DNA of 64,000 bases from Chrysoperla carnea (Eukaryota; Arthropoda; Insecta; Neuroptera; Chrysopidae): assembly GCF_905475395.1 (NCBI RefSeq), contig NC_058338.1, forward strand, positions 89,451,435-89,515,434. Reading direction: 5' to 3'. The stretch's first letter is position 1; every line of letters begins with the position of its first letter. Both the position numbers and the translations under genes were made by a program. Positions 21,501-33,253 of the stretch are shown here, piece after piece. The notes beneath the pieces were generated by a model, which saw only the letters and a list, made by a program, of their open reading frames with translations, did no database searches and was not told where the DNA came from.

Positions 21501-24500
21501 ATATTATTTGCGTTTAAATCCAAATTTATACCTAATATTTGCATAGGAGCTACCGGTGTATGAGAATATAATTGTTCGGCACTTTCTTTTAAAAAATCCT
21601 CACATAATTCATTGCACAAAAGTGTTTTTTCTGGTAAACGATTCTGATAAATTGTACTACTATAACAACTTTCGTTGCTATTTTCAAATTCTTGTGTTAA
21701 CAAACAATCTAAATCTTTTTCTAATTCAAGTATCACAAAATCGGTGTTTGAAATATTATCGGGTATAACATAGTTTTCAAGTGTGGTATCGTCCTCATTG
21801 GCTTGTATATCAGTTGGTGTTAATAATGGCGGTAAATCTAAAAAATTAAAATCAAAACCATATTCAGCTAAACTATTTGTTTCACGGCTTTCAATATTTA
21901 AGTATGTCGGTAATTGTAAATCTTCAAACATCCTAAAACAAAAGTAACATGAAAAAAACAATTTTTTATTTGAAAAACATCTAAAATATTTTGAGAAGCA
22001 TAGAAAATGGGATTATATTTCGGAATAAAATACAAGAGTATTATAAGTTTTGTTTCAAATTTGTGAAAGCTATAAGTATTAATCGTAAAAACAAAAAATT
22101 TCAGGTACTAAAATATAGGTATGAAAGGGCCCTGTATTAATGATGACCCCTCAACCGCAGCCTCGCAGGCATCCGTATGTACAAAGCGAGTAGATTAATG
22201 CACAAAAGTTACACTCTTATAATGCACATTGCCTATGCGGCCTGAGAAACCGTAGATACAATAAATAATTTTCACTTTTTTCGGATTCGAGACACTTTTA
22301 GTGACTATATTGTTGATAAAACTAGCATTCACATTTGGAAAACATGTCACTATATTATTTAAAAAGTTCTATGCTTATTTTCTATGCCTTTCAATATTTT
22401 GAAATTCTTACGTTTTGCTTTCTGAGGAAAACAGAAAAATATATTAAAAATTTTAAAGTGATAATAATCTGCTTAAATTTCCCCAAAAGTCAACGAGCAC
22501 AATAAAAAAAGTAACGGAAAAACCAAATATTTAAAATTTTTGTAACTCTCCAACATGAACAATGAAGCCGGTTTATAACGCGCGCACTGATGAACACAAA
22601 ATTAAATACTGATGTTGTTATATGATTGATCTAGTAAATAGGAACAAATCGATGAATGCAATTCTATCCAAATATCAATTAAGATAAATAAATAGTTAAA
22701 AATCGTTTAAAAAAACCATACGCACATTGAAATATACACTAGACCGTACGTACCAAGCACTGGATATCTCCAATCGTCCGGTCCTGATTTGATTGTATTT
22801 TTAGTTACTTGATACGAAAATATTGTATTCATCCCGAAAATCGCGATATAAAGTTTTATAGTTTTACCTTTGATGGTCGGCTCTAATGTTTTACGTTTCT
22901 TTTAAAAAAAATTATATCTGGGCAAATTGATGAGAGATAGGTTAGGTTAGAGTGGCTCTCTTGAGTTGGGACACGATTAGACCATAGGGTCAGCTGTAAT
23001 ACGGAAAAAGGATTAGCTCATCCCTGGCCATTACTCCATGAACCACTCGGAGATGTGGGAGATGTTGTCAAAGAACAGTTATCTCAAGTGAGTTTATCTC
23101 CTCATGGCAAGAGCAAGAGGACAGTGGCAAAGAAGATGAGACATCTTTTCTACCTCATTCACACTGTGGCAGCTCCTGCAATAATCGTGATGGTAGGGGC
23201 CCAGACGTTCAGCTTGTCTATCGACTGGCCAGTCTCCTGTAATAGCCGGAACAAGATCCTTCGATGATGAGATAACTCGTGAAAATACAATCGATTTTAA
23301 ATTATGATTGATAGCGTTCTACATGAAATTTTTGTTATTCCATTTTGAGCATAGTCGTGCTTTAAAATAGGGTTTTAGAGAGAAGAGGCAACACTAAATT
23401 TGGAATTTTTCTGTTAATTTATCGTTTCATCATATATTCCTTTCATCGGCTTCAATTTAATCAATATAATTTTGAAGGAACCCAAAGGCGACGTTATCCA
23501 ACTAAATAAAAATTTCGCTGATCTTCGATACCTTATGTCTCACGGGGAAACACGAGCCATTTATTTTTCGACATATAGAGCTGGGTTTTCGTGGTCAAAA
23601 ACGAAACGATATACTTGAAACTATAGCGATCTGATCTGATCTGTCTGATGTAGGAGAACCTTTCTGGCGGCTCTAGCCACGTACAGATTTTTAGAGAAAA
23701 GCGAACCAAATCCTCCACAAAAAAATCGTCTTCGGAAGTTCATAGAGGTAAAGCATCAAGAAATTATTGAAATTGGATCTAAGGATCATATTCACCACAA
23801 TTTGTTTCTGTTTTTATCTTAGTTGAACACATTATAATGTCATCTCGATATTTAAATGTGCTTTTAATATGGAGACGTGTGTGGTTTGTTGTTAAATATA
23901 TTAAATTTACAATTGTGATAACATGAAGTTATCCCATGGGAGATCATAATTTGATTTTAGTAAAACACTATAACGTAATAATTATCGTTAATATGACTTA
24001 AAAAAACTGTTATATCTCGTGTCGCTTCACTCCTAGCACAAAAGCCATGTGCTCCATTATACACTTGTGTGATTTCTCACTAATAAGGTGATACCCTTGG
24101 GAATTGCTTTGTATTTTTTGTAGTTAATGATTTGTTTACAACAAAAACATGGAAGTACTGAGAGGAATTTGTGATGTATGGTTTTATAATTATGGTTACA
24201 AACATATTTATTTAATTGAAATAATATAAACCTGAATTTTTTATTCCTTTATGGAATTTAGCCTCATGAAATATTTAATACAAGGCTTCACTCGTGTTCA
24301 ATATTCATTGGCTTATATACTAGTAGTGCAATCTACTTGACTGTTTAAAAATTATCAGTTTTTTCCCAATTATATACAGTGAAACCAGGTTAAGAGAGAC
24401 ATCAAGGGGCCTACAAAGTCTCACTTATAGAGACATTCCACTACCCAGTGTCTCAGATATTCAGGTATAAATAAATAGCTTCCAACCAACCATTGATGCT

Positions 24501-27147
24501 ATAAAAATTATGAAAACCGGGCCTCCGCGCGAAATCTTGTGCCTTTGTTTTAATCATCGGTCCACTTACCGGAACTTTTTTGTTACGAAGTTGTTTCACC
24601 CATGTTAGCAAACACTGTTCAAGTTCAGGATATTCTGATAAACATACACGTTTTAGTTTTCCTTGTCCTTCAGAACATTGTGATTAAATTTTATATTGAT
24701 TCTGAATTTTTCTACAAAGAGTAGACTTTGGCACATTAAATTCGACACGGACTGCATCGCTTGTCTTCCGACTTTCATAAACGGATATTAACTTCAGTTT
24801 TTCACGTACTGATAACGATTTGAGCCTTAGTTTCGGAATTTTTCATAAAATATCTGTATGATAGTAAAGCAAAACTAAAACTGACGGTCATTGAGGCTCA
24901 AAATTAGTTAAGTGACGAATTTGCGGGTAAAATAATAATAAGTAAGTAAACAAACAAAACAATGTTATCTCAGTTCTCAGTTACAGAGGTTAATGCACAT
25001 AAAATTCATTCGCTGTCTCAGTTATGGAGGTAACTATGACGATAAAATCGAAAGAACAAATCCCAGATATAGAGGTTTGCTTCGTCCTGCTAATAGAGGC
25101 AATCAGTGCCAAAGTGTTGGGACCTCAGCGTGAATGGAGGTTTCTCACTTATTCAGACCCCCCTTTATCAAGTTTCACTGTATTAGTTTGGTTTGCAATG
25201 GTTTTTTTAAAAGAATCAAATAAACAACCAATGAGATAATTTAAAAAAAAAAACAATTGTTCGAATTTTATTTGTTGAAAATTGGAAAATAAATTTATGA
25301 CGCAAAAATACGTAATTTGAGACATGTTAGATACAGAGAGATACAATAAAATAACACATATTAAAAATTGTAATAAAAATATTCAAGGATACGATGATTT
25401 ACAGGAACTTGATAAATTTATCTCTTGATAGGAATGCAAACACTAAATAAAATCATTTCATTAAAAAAAAATTTACAAAGCTAAAGTTATCATAGAAATA
25501 ATGCTATTGTGGTTTTTTTTCATTCATGTTCCCCTCCCCTCCACTCTCTTAATATTTTCGCTACCTATACATTTAGAGCTATGGATCTCTTACAGTTGTT
25601 GACAACATTTTTGGATATGTAAATAACATTTCCCCGAAACTTTTTTCAAATATTTGATGTGTACCGATTGGATAATATTTATGGAGCGTTGGTTTTTTGG
25701 GCCTTTCCCTCATCCCCGTAAAATTATTTTATATTACATAACTACCCGTTAAGTAACAATACCCCTGCAATAAATGCGCACGTCATGAGGCTAAAACTAT
25801 TTTTAAATTCTATATGCTTTAAAACTTAAAGCATATAGGTTCTTCATATTTCATATTCATAAATATTATTTTAAAAACAACTAGCGAAGGCTCCAGCCCG
25901 GGTGAGGGTTGACATTTCAAAAAACAGAGTGAACAGATACAATTTATGGCCTTTTTTATACGTCATTTTTAATCTTCTATATGATTCCAAAATAATAAAA
26001 ATGATCGTTTTATAAAATTTGTATAAAAAACTGATATTTAGTTCATTGTCTTACTAATTGGGAATTTCTCTTACTACATTTCTTTGAATTTACCAAAATA
26101 TGTATTTGTATTATTAGATAAAATATTCTTATCTCATAAAACAGAAAAAAATTTTCTGCATTTTGTAAACGTGGATTAAAAAAAAAAATATTTTATTTTC
26201 AGAAAATATTCGATTATTCAATTGATTCCGATGACGAATGGGAAGAAGAAGAACCTGGAGAATCACTACACGGCTCTGACGATGAAAAAGATTCTGATTG
26301 TGATGAAAAAGATGAATACGATATTGATAATGAATTTATGGTACCACATGGATATTTAAGTGACGAAGAAGTCCTTGGTGAAGATGATGAAGGCCAAACA
26401 CCAGATAGTCCAAATGCACATAAAGTAAAATTGAAAGCACTCGAATTAGAGTTCCAAGCAGAACTTCACGAAAAACCAGAACGATTGAAACCACGTATCT
26501 TTGGTTGTCTCTGGGCCGACAAAGATAATAATTATCCCAAACAAATTCCAGAACCAATTCAACGTTACTTCCGTATACGTCGTATTTTATACAATAATCC
26601 TGTGATACTTTTATCGGAAGATAGTGAAGCATTTGTAACAGTTAAAAGTAATAATACAATAAGACGAAAAAAGATACCAGAAAAATATTTCCCCGATTTA
26701 ATACGTCTATTACATGGGAACAACAATAATAAAGTATTTTTGTATAAAGAATTCAAGACATTTATTAGTAGTATTGAAGAGGATTTAGAAATTAGTCGAA
26801 AAAGTTTTGATGTCAAATTAAAAGAAATTGCTGAATATAAAGCGTGTCCTGATGAAGGTCCCATGTTGAATAAACAATGTTGGTATGTAAATCAAGAATT
26901 TCGTGAGAAATATAATAAAGACATCACATTACCAAATTATTGGAAATATTTCTTAACACCAAAACGGCAAAGTATTGTTGCCACTAATGGTGGAGATGGA
27001 AATACTTCAATTGCTGAAACACAACCTGAACCGAAGGCTGAATCGAAAAAAGTGAGTGCTACTGTTGATATTACGAAATATATTAAACCATTGTCGGAGG
27101 AAAGTCGTCGACAACAATTAGACGAATCTGTTAAATCAGTGAATTAA
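15554..27147 (+). CDS. CHAF1A: CHAF1A, chromatin assembly factor 1 large subunit
   Basis: It deposits H3-H4 on replicating DNA, recruited by PCNA. Exons: 15554-16285, 18506-19184, 19598-19761 and 26203-27147, joining in phase (839 aa; human about 956). Seen in order: RLPF motif (20-23, as in human RLPFKRL); SUMO-interaction-like [12 protein letters not shown] (68-79); perfect PCNA-box pattern QPDIATFF (85-92); acidic stretch (about 190-215); KER coiled coil of Lys/Glu/Arg (about 245-365) ending in a second PCNA-box-like EAFAKFF (368-374; human EITRFF); [16 protein letters not shown] (about 493-508, the CAC2-binding region); the acidic ED domain with [24 protein letters not shown]; and a C-terminal winged-helix region with LIRLLHGN. 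Intron 1 holds two transposon insertions. Intron 3 (6.4 kb) hosts a KLF15-like gene on the other strand. All functional regions appear intact. Confidence 0.95.
16437..16890. mobile_element. TA-flanked MITE in CHAF1A intron 1
   Basis: The left end CAGGGTAGGTCATTTAAATT and the right end (reverse complement) CAGGGTGGATAATTTTAATC are inverted, and matching continues for about 75 bases to GTAGTTAACCAAT / GTAGCTAACCAAT. TA flanks it at 16435-16436 and 16891-16892, as expected of Tc1/mariner targets. No coding sequence was seen. Confidence 0.8.
17491..18296. mobile_element. Family B MITE split by a family A insertion
   Basis: TTAA then GGATGTACGAGCACC opens the B element at 17491; its matching end TAGTGCTCGTACTACC then TTAA closes at 18296. 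Between about 17578 and 18007 lies a family A copy running from CAAGTGAAAACAAAC to ATGGTATAAAA. The B sequence resumes after it (GTATATTTTCAATTTTGACA). Some B sequence around the junction is missing compared with the other copies. Confidence 0.75.
20365..20860. repeat. Two divergent tandem units, about 290 bases each
   Basis: The units share ATTGGGTCTACA, a downstream TCATATTGTWGCAAATTTAG segment, and a later TATAATCGMCAAAAT segment. The first starts at about 20365, the second at about 20658. They lie in CHAF1A intron 3, downstream of the KLF15-like gene. No coding potential. Confidence 0.6.
20966..21932 (-). CDS. KLF15: KLF15-like Krüppel-type transcription factor
   Basis: A nuclear DNA-binding protein for GC/CACCC boxes. 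The ATG at 21931 follows a strong acceptor (TTGTTTTAG, exon from 21932), so a non-coding 5' exon lies upstream. The frame ends at 20966 (321 aa). Three C2H2 fingers occupy about residues 204-286: [20 protein letters not shown], then [19 protein letters not shown], then [17 protein letters not shown]. The linker HSGVKPY between fingers 2 and 3 and the first-finger wording are typical of KLF15 rather than SP1 or other KLFs. The N-terminus is acidic with [14 protein letters not shown], a plausible activation region. A Gln run (about 7 residues) follows the fingers. The gene is nested antisense in CHAF1A intron 3. Orthology to KLF15 is likely but rests on the finger region alone. Confidence 0.88.
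21962..24376. other. CHAF1A intron 3, upstream of KLF15-like gene
   Basis: The 5' non-coding exon and promoter of the KLF15-like gene should lie here or beyond, but I could not place them. The only recognisable block is the repeat-like piece at 22935-23275, listed separately. Confidence 0.45.
22935..23275 (+). repeat. Probable LINE 3' end fragment
   Basis: The block opens GATAGGTTAGGTTAGAGTGG, continues with TTGGGACACGATTAGACCAT, and ends near GTAATAGCCGGAACAAGATC. It is clearly more GC-rich than the intron around it. The layout resembles the conserved 3' ends of insect I/R1-type non-LTR elements. I recognise the style, but there is no second copy in this window to confirm it. Confidence 0.4.
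24377..25180. mobile_element. pogo/Tigger-like DNA transposon, internally deleted
   Basis: Ends CAGTGAAACCAGGTTAAGAG and, in reverse complement, CAGTGAAACTTGATAAAGG, flanked by TA (24375-24376 and 25181-25182). Both ends and target match the pogo/Tigger group of Tc1/mariner. At 804 bp the element keeps only the start of its transposase gene. Confidence 0.8.
24525..24837 (-). pseudogene. Tigger-like transposase remnant, DNA-binding domain only
   Basis: Reading the minus strand from 24837 gives [15 protein letters not shown], then [16 protein letters not shown], an in-frame stop, then [19 protein letters not shown] and [14 protein letters not shown]. This is the CENP-B/Tc5-type pair of helix-turn-helix domains that starts Tigger transposases. 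The catalytic DDE part is absent. Confidence 0.75.
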
Positions 27148-29624
27148 AAACATAAAAGAAAGTTTTTATCTATTTCTTTAAATTAATTGATTTTTAAAGA
27201 AATTCCATAAGACTATTTTTATTCTGTTGTTGAAAATTCGATAGTTATCTCTAAATAAATAAAAAAATCTTCATGGCGATTTATACGATTTATTTGGACT
27301 ATATTTGGTTCACCGAAATTCTCCACAAATAGATCAACATCTGCCAAATTTTTTTCGTGTTCTGGATACTTACGTTATATACCAAAATTATTACAAAAAA
27401 ACATTTTTTTAACAAAGAAAAATTAAAGAGTTGAACACAAGGATATTAAAAGATAATTTAATAATTTTGGAAAACTCAAAAAATTAATTTTGTAACAAAG
27501 TATTTTAGCCTTCAAAACGGCCATTTATACGTTTTTTTTTTCTTCAAATATTAAACCGCTTATAACTCGAAAAACACTCCGTTTTTTTAATTTTATGTGT
27601 TATTCCTTGCTTTATCGATAAACACTAAAAATAAGTCCAGTGCATAACAAAAATTTGGAAGGTCTGGTTATGTTGAAGTGATAATCATAACCTTTAAAAG
27701 AATTGGAGGTGCTTTGGGCGTATGTATATTAATGCAATTATTTTTCCATCAACAAGTCACGCCCAGTTTTTTTTTAAAGGTTTTCATGAAACGAAAGTGA
27801 GAAAAAATTCAATTTTAATTAGAATTTGTACGCCAAAATTTTTTTAATTTTAAATGATTCACTGTTTTAATTCAACTTTTAAATAAAATTAATGAATATT
27901 TACGGATTTTATTTCTAATTTTGTAGGATTTTATGAACCTACTATATCTATTCCGTCAGCAAACTTAAATTCATCGCTGGGGATCTGTTAACGTCAAGCT
28001 CGGGTCAGATGGCAGTATCGTAGGTGGTTCAAATATTTTAATTCATAAATGGTAAAGAATAGAAGTTCTATCAATGTTTTCATAGTTTTCCTATGAACTA
28101 AAAATTACCTTAAACTTTTGCAGAAAGGAAAATTATATTTATTCACTCTGTGTTTATACAAGCATTTATTTAATTTCATCTGTTAAGTTAGAGTTTGAGT
28201 CAAAGGTGGTTTCTGAAAATTAGGGTACTTCCTGTTGGCATATAGAGCTGAAAATCAATGGCAAGTTTACATCAGAGATGATTGAAGCGGTGAAAAATTA
28301 ATAGATTTTACCCGTGTTTAAAATGTTCCCTGAGTAGGAATCGTTCCTTTTTTTTTTTTTTTTTAATTTTTTTATTATGAAGTATTCTACTATGATGTGA
28401 CGTAATATTGGTAAAAACACAACAGTCGTATATGTAATTATTATATGTATAAATCAAGATGATGGTAACATAACCTACAATTACTATCAAAGCCCTCAAC
28501 AAATAAGTATTTAACGCATATTATTTTTGCCTTGATGATGTCACATTAATGGCAGCTCGTGTTTTAGGTCACGTGATATACAGATTATAAATTATGACTT
28601 TTTATTTTAATTTTGGAGATTTTAATATAATAAAACAATAATGTGCTTTTATGACTCAAAATAAGAATATTTAAGAAAGTACCCTATTTTCAGTGGATTA
28701 AAAGTTTGTACTTTAAAAAGTTTTTTGTTTTATTTTTTGGGTATTCGAACGTTTACATAATCAAACTGTATGTAAAAATTTGTTGCAAATTTTTTACATC
28801 ATTTTTATTCATGTTGCCGACAAATATTATTTAAAAGTTTACGCCAATAAGAGCCAGCAGTGATACTGCTGTGATCGAGTTTGACAATCGGGGATCCTCA
28901 TTCGTCAAATTAATTTTAATCAATCTTGTATATAGACTAGGACTTCACAATTTGGATATGTGACATTTTTTTGTTTGTTTTTTAAGTACAAACAATTAAA
29001 AACAGTCAAACATCCAATTTTAATCAAAATAATTTGATTATTTCAAAATTAAGTGCCTTCGAAAATTATTATAATCGATATTAGCATAATTGCTAAAAAA
29101 TGTGTTTTTAAGATGGCACCTTATAAAATAATTTCGTTTCGTTTGCGTTTTCGGAAACTTAACTGGTGTCAGTCAAGAAATTTTCAAAAAATTGATCAAA
29201 TTCTGATAGAAATTCAATAAAAAATCTAATGATATTTTGTAGAACATTCATATGGAATCGACGTTTGGACTATTACCTTTTCCGATATTTTTACTTTTTT
29301 CCTACCGTTGTAAACCTAAGTGCCTTTTTTACAAATTTTTATTCCTTATACTATACATGTTTCGTGTAATCGGTTTATACAATATTTCGAGAAACGTTTA
29401 TTATAATTAAACGCAAGATAATATTATGTTTCCCTGTAAATTATAAAAAAAACTCTTCATTACTTCATGTTAGAATAGTTAATTAAGCTGTTTTATGAAT
29501 TTAATTCTTTATTTTAAATTAAGCTCTAAGTGATTGGATGTATATTATTAAAAAATTTGTTTTAATAAAAATATTTTAAACTATTTCAACATGTTAAATT
29601 TAACCCAATTTAATATGTGTTCCA
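27148..29624. other. Intergenic downstream of CHAF1A
   Basis: AATAAA at about 27254-27265 (TAAATAAATAAAAA) could be the CHAF1A poly(A) site. At 27637-27655 the text TCCAGTGCATAACAAAAAT matches the terminus of the 9922-12436 transposon and looks like an isolated end. A T run lies at 28347-28364. No gene was recognised. Confidence 0.5.
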
Positions 29625-29972
29625 AGATCCCTAGTCACGAACCTATTTAATAAGGGCGTGTAATTCCTAAGTCGTCCTATAAGCGCCCGTGTCTGAATTT
29701 ACGGCGCTTATCTGGATAGGGTCTAGGCATCGTTCTTTGTGTACTTTGTACTGCGTATTAGGCTGTATTTCTCTCGAACGAGGGAGACAGCGATGTTTAC
29801 TCAGTTGAAACTGTTTTCACTTCCAATTGATTGAAAACAAAAAACAGTCTGACAGTACAAAGTACGCAACGACCGAGGTCTAGACCTCACCCAGATAGAC
29901 ACCTTCTTTCCTGGTAACCCCCTCCACTCGAGTTTCACGTCCTTGCTATGTGGGTTCGCGTCCCTAGTTATA
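29625..29972. mobile_element. MITE with long inverted arms
   Basis: The two halves are reverse complements around about 29800. The left arm has CTAGTCACGAACC, GGTCTAGGCATCG and GTGTACTTTGTACTG; the right arm, reversed, gives CTAGGGACGCGAACC, GGTCTAGACCTCGG and GCGTACTTTGTACTG. More GC-rich than its flanks. No target duplication was resolved. Confidence 0.65.
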
Positions 29973-30837
29973 TCGAACAGAAAAAGAAAGTAAGTCATGG
30001 CATGACGGCCATTTTAGATCTTTATTTTTATAATGATCAAAGTTTGCGTATTTCAAACTATAAAAAATTTAGACTAAAATATAAATATTTATAAAAAAAA
30101 TTTTTTCGGAAATACCTACTAAAAATATATTTTGAAATGTCAAAAAGTGGGGGGAAAGTAATACATTACACATATAGGGAGCAAAATTACGAAACGTCTC
30201 AGATCTCATGTTCATTGTCATGAAATCTGAAATATTATTTTTTTGCACCCGTGGTGTGTATACTATTTTTCTGGTCGACCGAGGCGGAAAGCGGCAATTT
30301 CGTTTAGCACACGAGACGAAAGTTGACACTTTCCACCCGGAGGAGAGAATAAATTATTTGACATGCTGTTAATTTTTAATGTTTGTTATTTTGTTTGTTT
30401 GTTATTTTTGAATCAAATGCAATGGAATGGTTTCAGCCATTATTTACAACTGCATATACTAATTTTGTTGATACGAGATCAAAAAGAAATAGGGAAAGAT
30501 TTGAACCAATTTAAAAACAGTAATCATAGTACCATTGAATGAAAATATTTTTCCTTGAAATAGTTTGACAATTTTCAAATGGATCGGCTGAAACAAGATC
30601 AGTAATTTATATCAGTAAACTTGACAATAGACCTATTCATTTACAAAAAAGATATTTCTTTTCTTTACTAGAATAATTTTTTGACAACTGTCCGAAACAA
30701 TATCAAATCGATGAAAAGGCCTATTTTTCAATGGATCGGCTAAAACGAGATCAGTAATAACAAATAAATAAGGATTTGAACCAATTTAAAAATGTTTGAA
30801 AACAGTAACCATGACAAAAACCAGTAACCATAGTAAT
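29973..30837. other. Intergenic with small repeats
   Basis: At 30140-30340 lies a repeat (reverse: CATGAGATCTGAGACGTTTC, TTTTGCTCCCTA, GTGTAATGTA, AGTGTCAACTTTC) also found at 34160-34250 and 37190-37380. At 30560-30800 two short blocks repeat: ATGGATCGGCTRAAACRAGA and TTTGAACCAATTTAAAAA. Confidence 0.55.
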
Positions 30838-31296
30838 CATGGAGGTTATAAAGAAGGAGAACGATCGCTATAGAAAATATTGTCCCCAAATTATGGACAA
30901 AATAAGTGTAGCGCTGGGATCGCTAAGTTGTCACATTAAAAGTGGGCTGTTGTGCGCTAATTTCAAATGATCTATCAACGTTTAATATACGTGTATATAA
31001 TATCATTCAAAGGAAAAAAATAGAAGCAAATAAAGAAATTATTATTATTATTTACTAATGAATAAATTATAAATTATCTTTTCTACTTTATAAATTTATC
31101 TATACTACTTTATAAATTTGAATGGTATTAACTTCATCTACTTGTACTCATAAACAGCTAACTTCCCAGATACTACTTACCGACGACAGCGCGGCTGGTG
31201 GCTGAAAAATGAACTATAAATTTTACAAACTTTCAGGCACAGGCGCGCTAATGCATTAGCGCGTAGCGATCGTTCTCCTTCTTTATAGCCTCCGTG
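30838..31296. mobile_element. MITE family C, copy 1 (459 bp)
   Basis: The ends are CATGGAGGTTATAAAGAAGG and, in reverse complement, CACGGAGGCTATAAAGAAGG, both continuing AGAACGATCGCTA. It shares the interior landmarks AAAATATTGTCCCCAA and GCGCTGGGATCGCTAAGTTG with the copy at 39680. Flanks do not form a perfect duplication. Its right end abuts the broken gypsy pol frame exactly. Confidence 0.8.
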
Positions 31297-33253
31297 ATAC
31301 TAGGAAACCGAGGAATGAAACTTCACTTTTCCCGAAATCACTCTTAGCGATGTTAATTGAAATTTTGTGCTCGTTTAGACGTTGGAATAATGCGTCGAGA
31401 TGCTCCATGTGTTGTTCTTCGTTATCGCTGGCGACCAGGAAGTCGTCGATATAAGTAAAGACGAAATTTAAGCCGCGTAAACATTCATGTATATAACGCT
31501 GAAAGGATTGTCCAGCGTTGCGGAGTCCGAATGGCATAACGGTGAACTCAAACAAACCGAAGGGTGTCGTAATAGCTGTTTTCGGAACATCGTCGGAATT
31601 GACGGGAATATTATGATATGCTCTGACGAGGTCTATTTTTGAAAATATGGTTTTGCCGTGTAGGAAGTTCGTAAAATCGTAAATATGTGGGATTGGATAT
31701 CGATCGGGTATTGTTTTGGCATTCAATGCTCGGTAGTCGCCGGTAGTTCTCCAAGTTCCATCCTTTTTCTGGACCATATGGAGTGCGCTAGCCCATTGAC
31801 TTTTTGAAGGGCGACATATTCCCAGTTCCATCATCGTTTGGAATTTTTTTTGTGCCATTTTTAACTTGTCAGGGGCAAGACGTCTGGGTCTAGTCGTAAC
31901 AGGTGTGCCACGGGTGTCGATGAAGTGAAAAACGCTTTCGCTTACTGCGCGATTCGCGAAATTTGCCGGTTTAGTTATGCTGGGATATTTTTGCAGAAGA
32001 ACTGCATATCGATGGTTGCGATCAATAGTTGAAATGGCTGAGGTGATGGCCCGAGTTTGGCTGCGTAGTTTTGTGTTCAAAGCTGTTGTTGAATCGACAA
32101 GTCTACGATTTTTGATGTCGACCATGAGATTGTGGAAGGAGAGAAAGTCAGCACCGATGATTAGAGCGTCGACGTTTGCAACTGTAAAAGTCCATTTAAA
32201 TGTTCGGCGAAGACCCAAATCCATCTGTAAGGTCTGTTCGCCGTATGTGTTGATTGTTGTTCCATTTGCTGTGTATAGCTTGAATTCGGCTGGAGCATTG
32301 TAGACTTTGTTTTTGGCTGGTAGCACGCTGATGTCTGCTCCTGTGTCAATCAGGAAATTGTAAGCGGTTGATCGATCGAAAATAAATAGGCGACGTTGAG
32401 GTTTGAGGCCTGGGTCACTGGTCGCCTCTAGTGACTGGCTTTCTCGTTTTCGATTGCTGTACTTGACCCGTAAAGCAACATGGTGATTGGCATTTTCGGG
32501 CTTTTCTTCTGAAAGGTCTGTGGTAGTAGCATAACCGGTTTAACCGTCGAATCTTAGCTGTCAACTCGTGTATTTGCTGTCGACGTCGTAAATCGCCTGT
32601 GACCTCTGAGCTGCTTGTAATTGACTGGTGCGGCGTCGAGTAGTTTGTCCGCCATTTCGGCGATCTTATTTAGGCTGTCTGAGCTGATGGATAGAATTTG
32701 TTTAGCTGAACTTGGAAGTCTGTTGAGGAACATTGGTTTGAGGAATTCGTCGCTGATGTTGGCATCTACTAGGGCACGCATTCGTCGTAGGAGTACCGTG
32801 GGTTTTTGATCACCCAGCTCCAGTTCAGTAAGAAGCGTTCTCACTCGTTTGTTGTCTGAATCCGAAAACTCATTGATCAATCTTTGCTTGAGGGTTTCGT
32901 ACTTGTTTGTCAGTGGTTCGTTGTCGAAAAAATCCTGTATGCGCTCGAAAACCGATCCGTCGATGGCGGCGACGATGTAGTTGAACTTGGTCAAGTCGGT
33001 TGTAACGCCGGCCGTGAAAAAAGTTGCCTCTACTTGCCTGAACCAGATTTTGAGGTTTTTGTCCCAAAACATTGGAATTTTGACGGAAGTTTTGGTCAGG
33101 ACGTTCGGTTCTGTTTCGTTATGTTGTGGTAAATTTGCTGACGCATTATTTAACTCAGCCTGATTGTTTTCGTCGTCAGGCATTGTTGTCGTTATTCGAT
33201 TCGGATTGTTGCAGCTTTAATTGTTGCGCTTGTAGTAGTCGGGGTCACCAATT
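31297..33253 (-). pseudogene. Ty3/gypsy (CsRn1-like) gag-pol, truncated and frameshifted
   Basis: Transcription would be leftward. Gag starts at 33183 (WFRQVEATFFTAG, FNYIVAAIDG) and shifts frame near 32600. It ends with a CHCC-type knuckle (CYYHRPF, then KCQSPC) near 32510, as in CsRn1-type elements. A second frame carries protease ([13 protein letters not shown], about 32340), then reverse transcriptase ([29 protein letters not shown], and the catalytic [11 protein letters not shown]). Pol stops after FLGFLVS, where MITE family C begins. RNase H, integrase and the 3' LTR are missing. One copy, not functional. Confidence 0.85.
33238..33250 (-). promoter_or_regulatory. Primer binding site, tRNA-Trp type
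   Basis: On the minus strand TGGTGACCCCGAC lies 3 bases after the LTR. It is complementary to the 3' end of insect tRNA-Trp (GTCGGGGTCACCA), the primer expected for CsRn1-type gypsy elements, and fits the Gag and RT assignment. Confidence 0.8.

Noticed and set aside
22938-22952. Possible insect telomere repeat (TTAGG)
   Set aside because: Only two imperfect units are present; the block reads better as a LINE 3' end.
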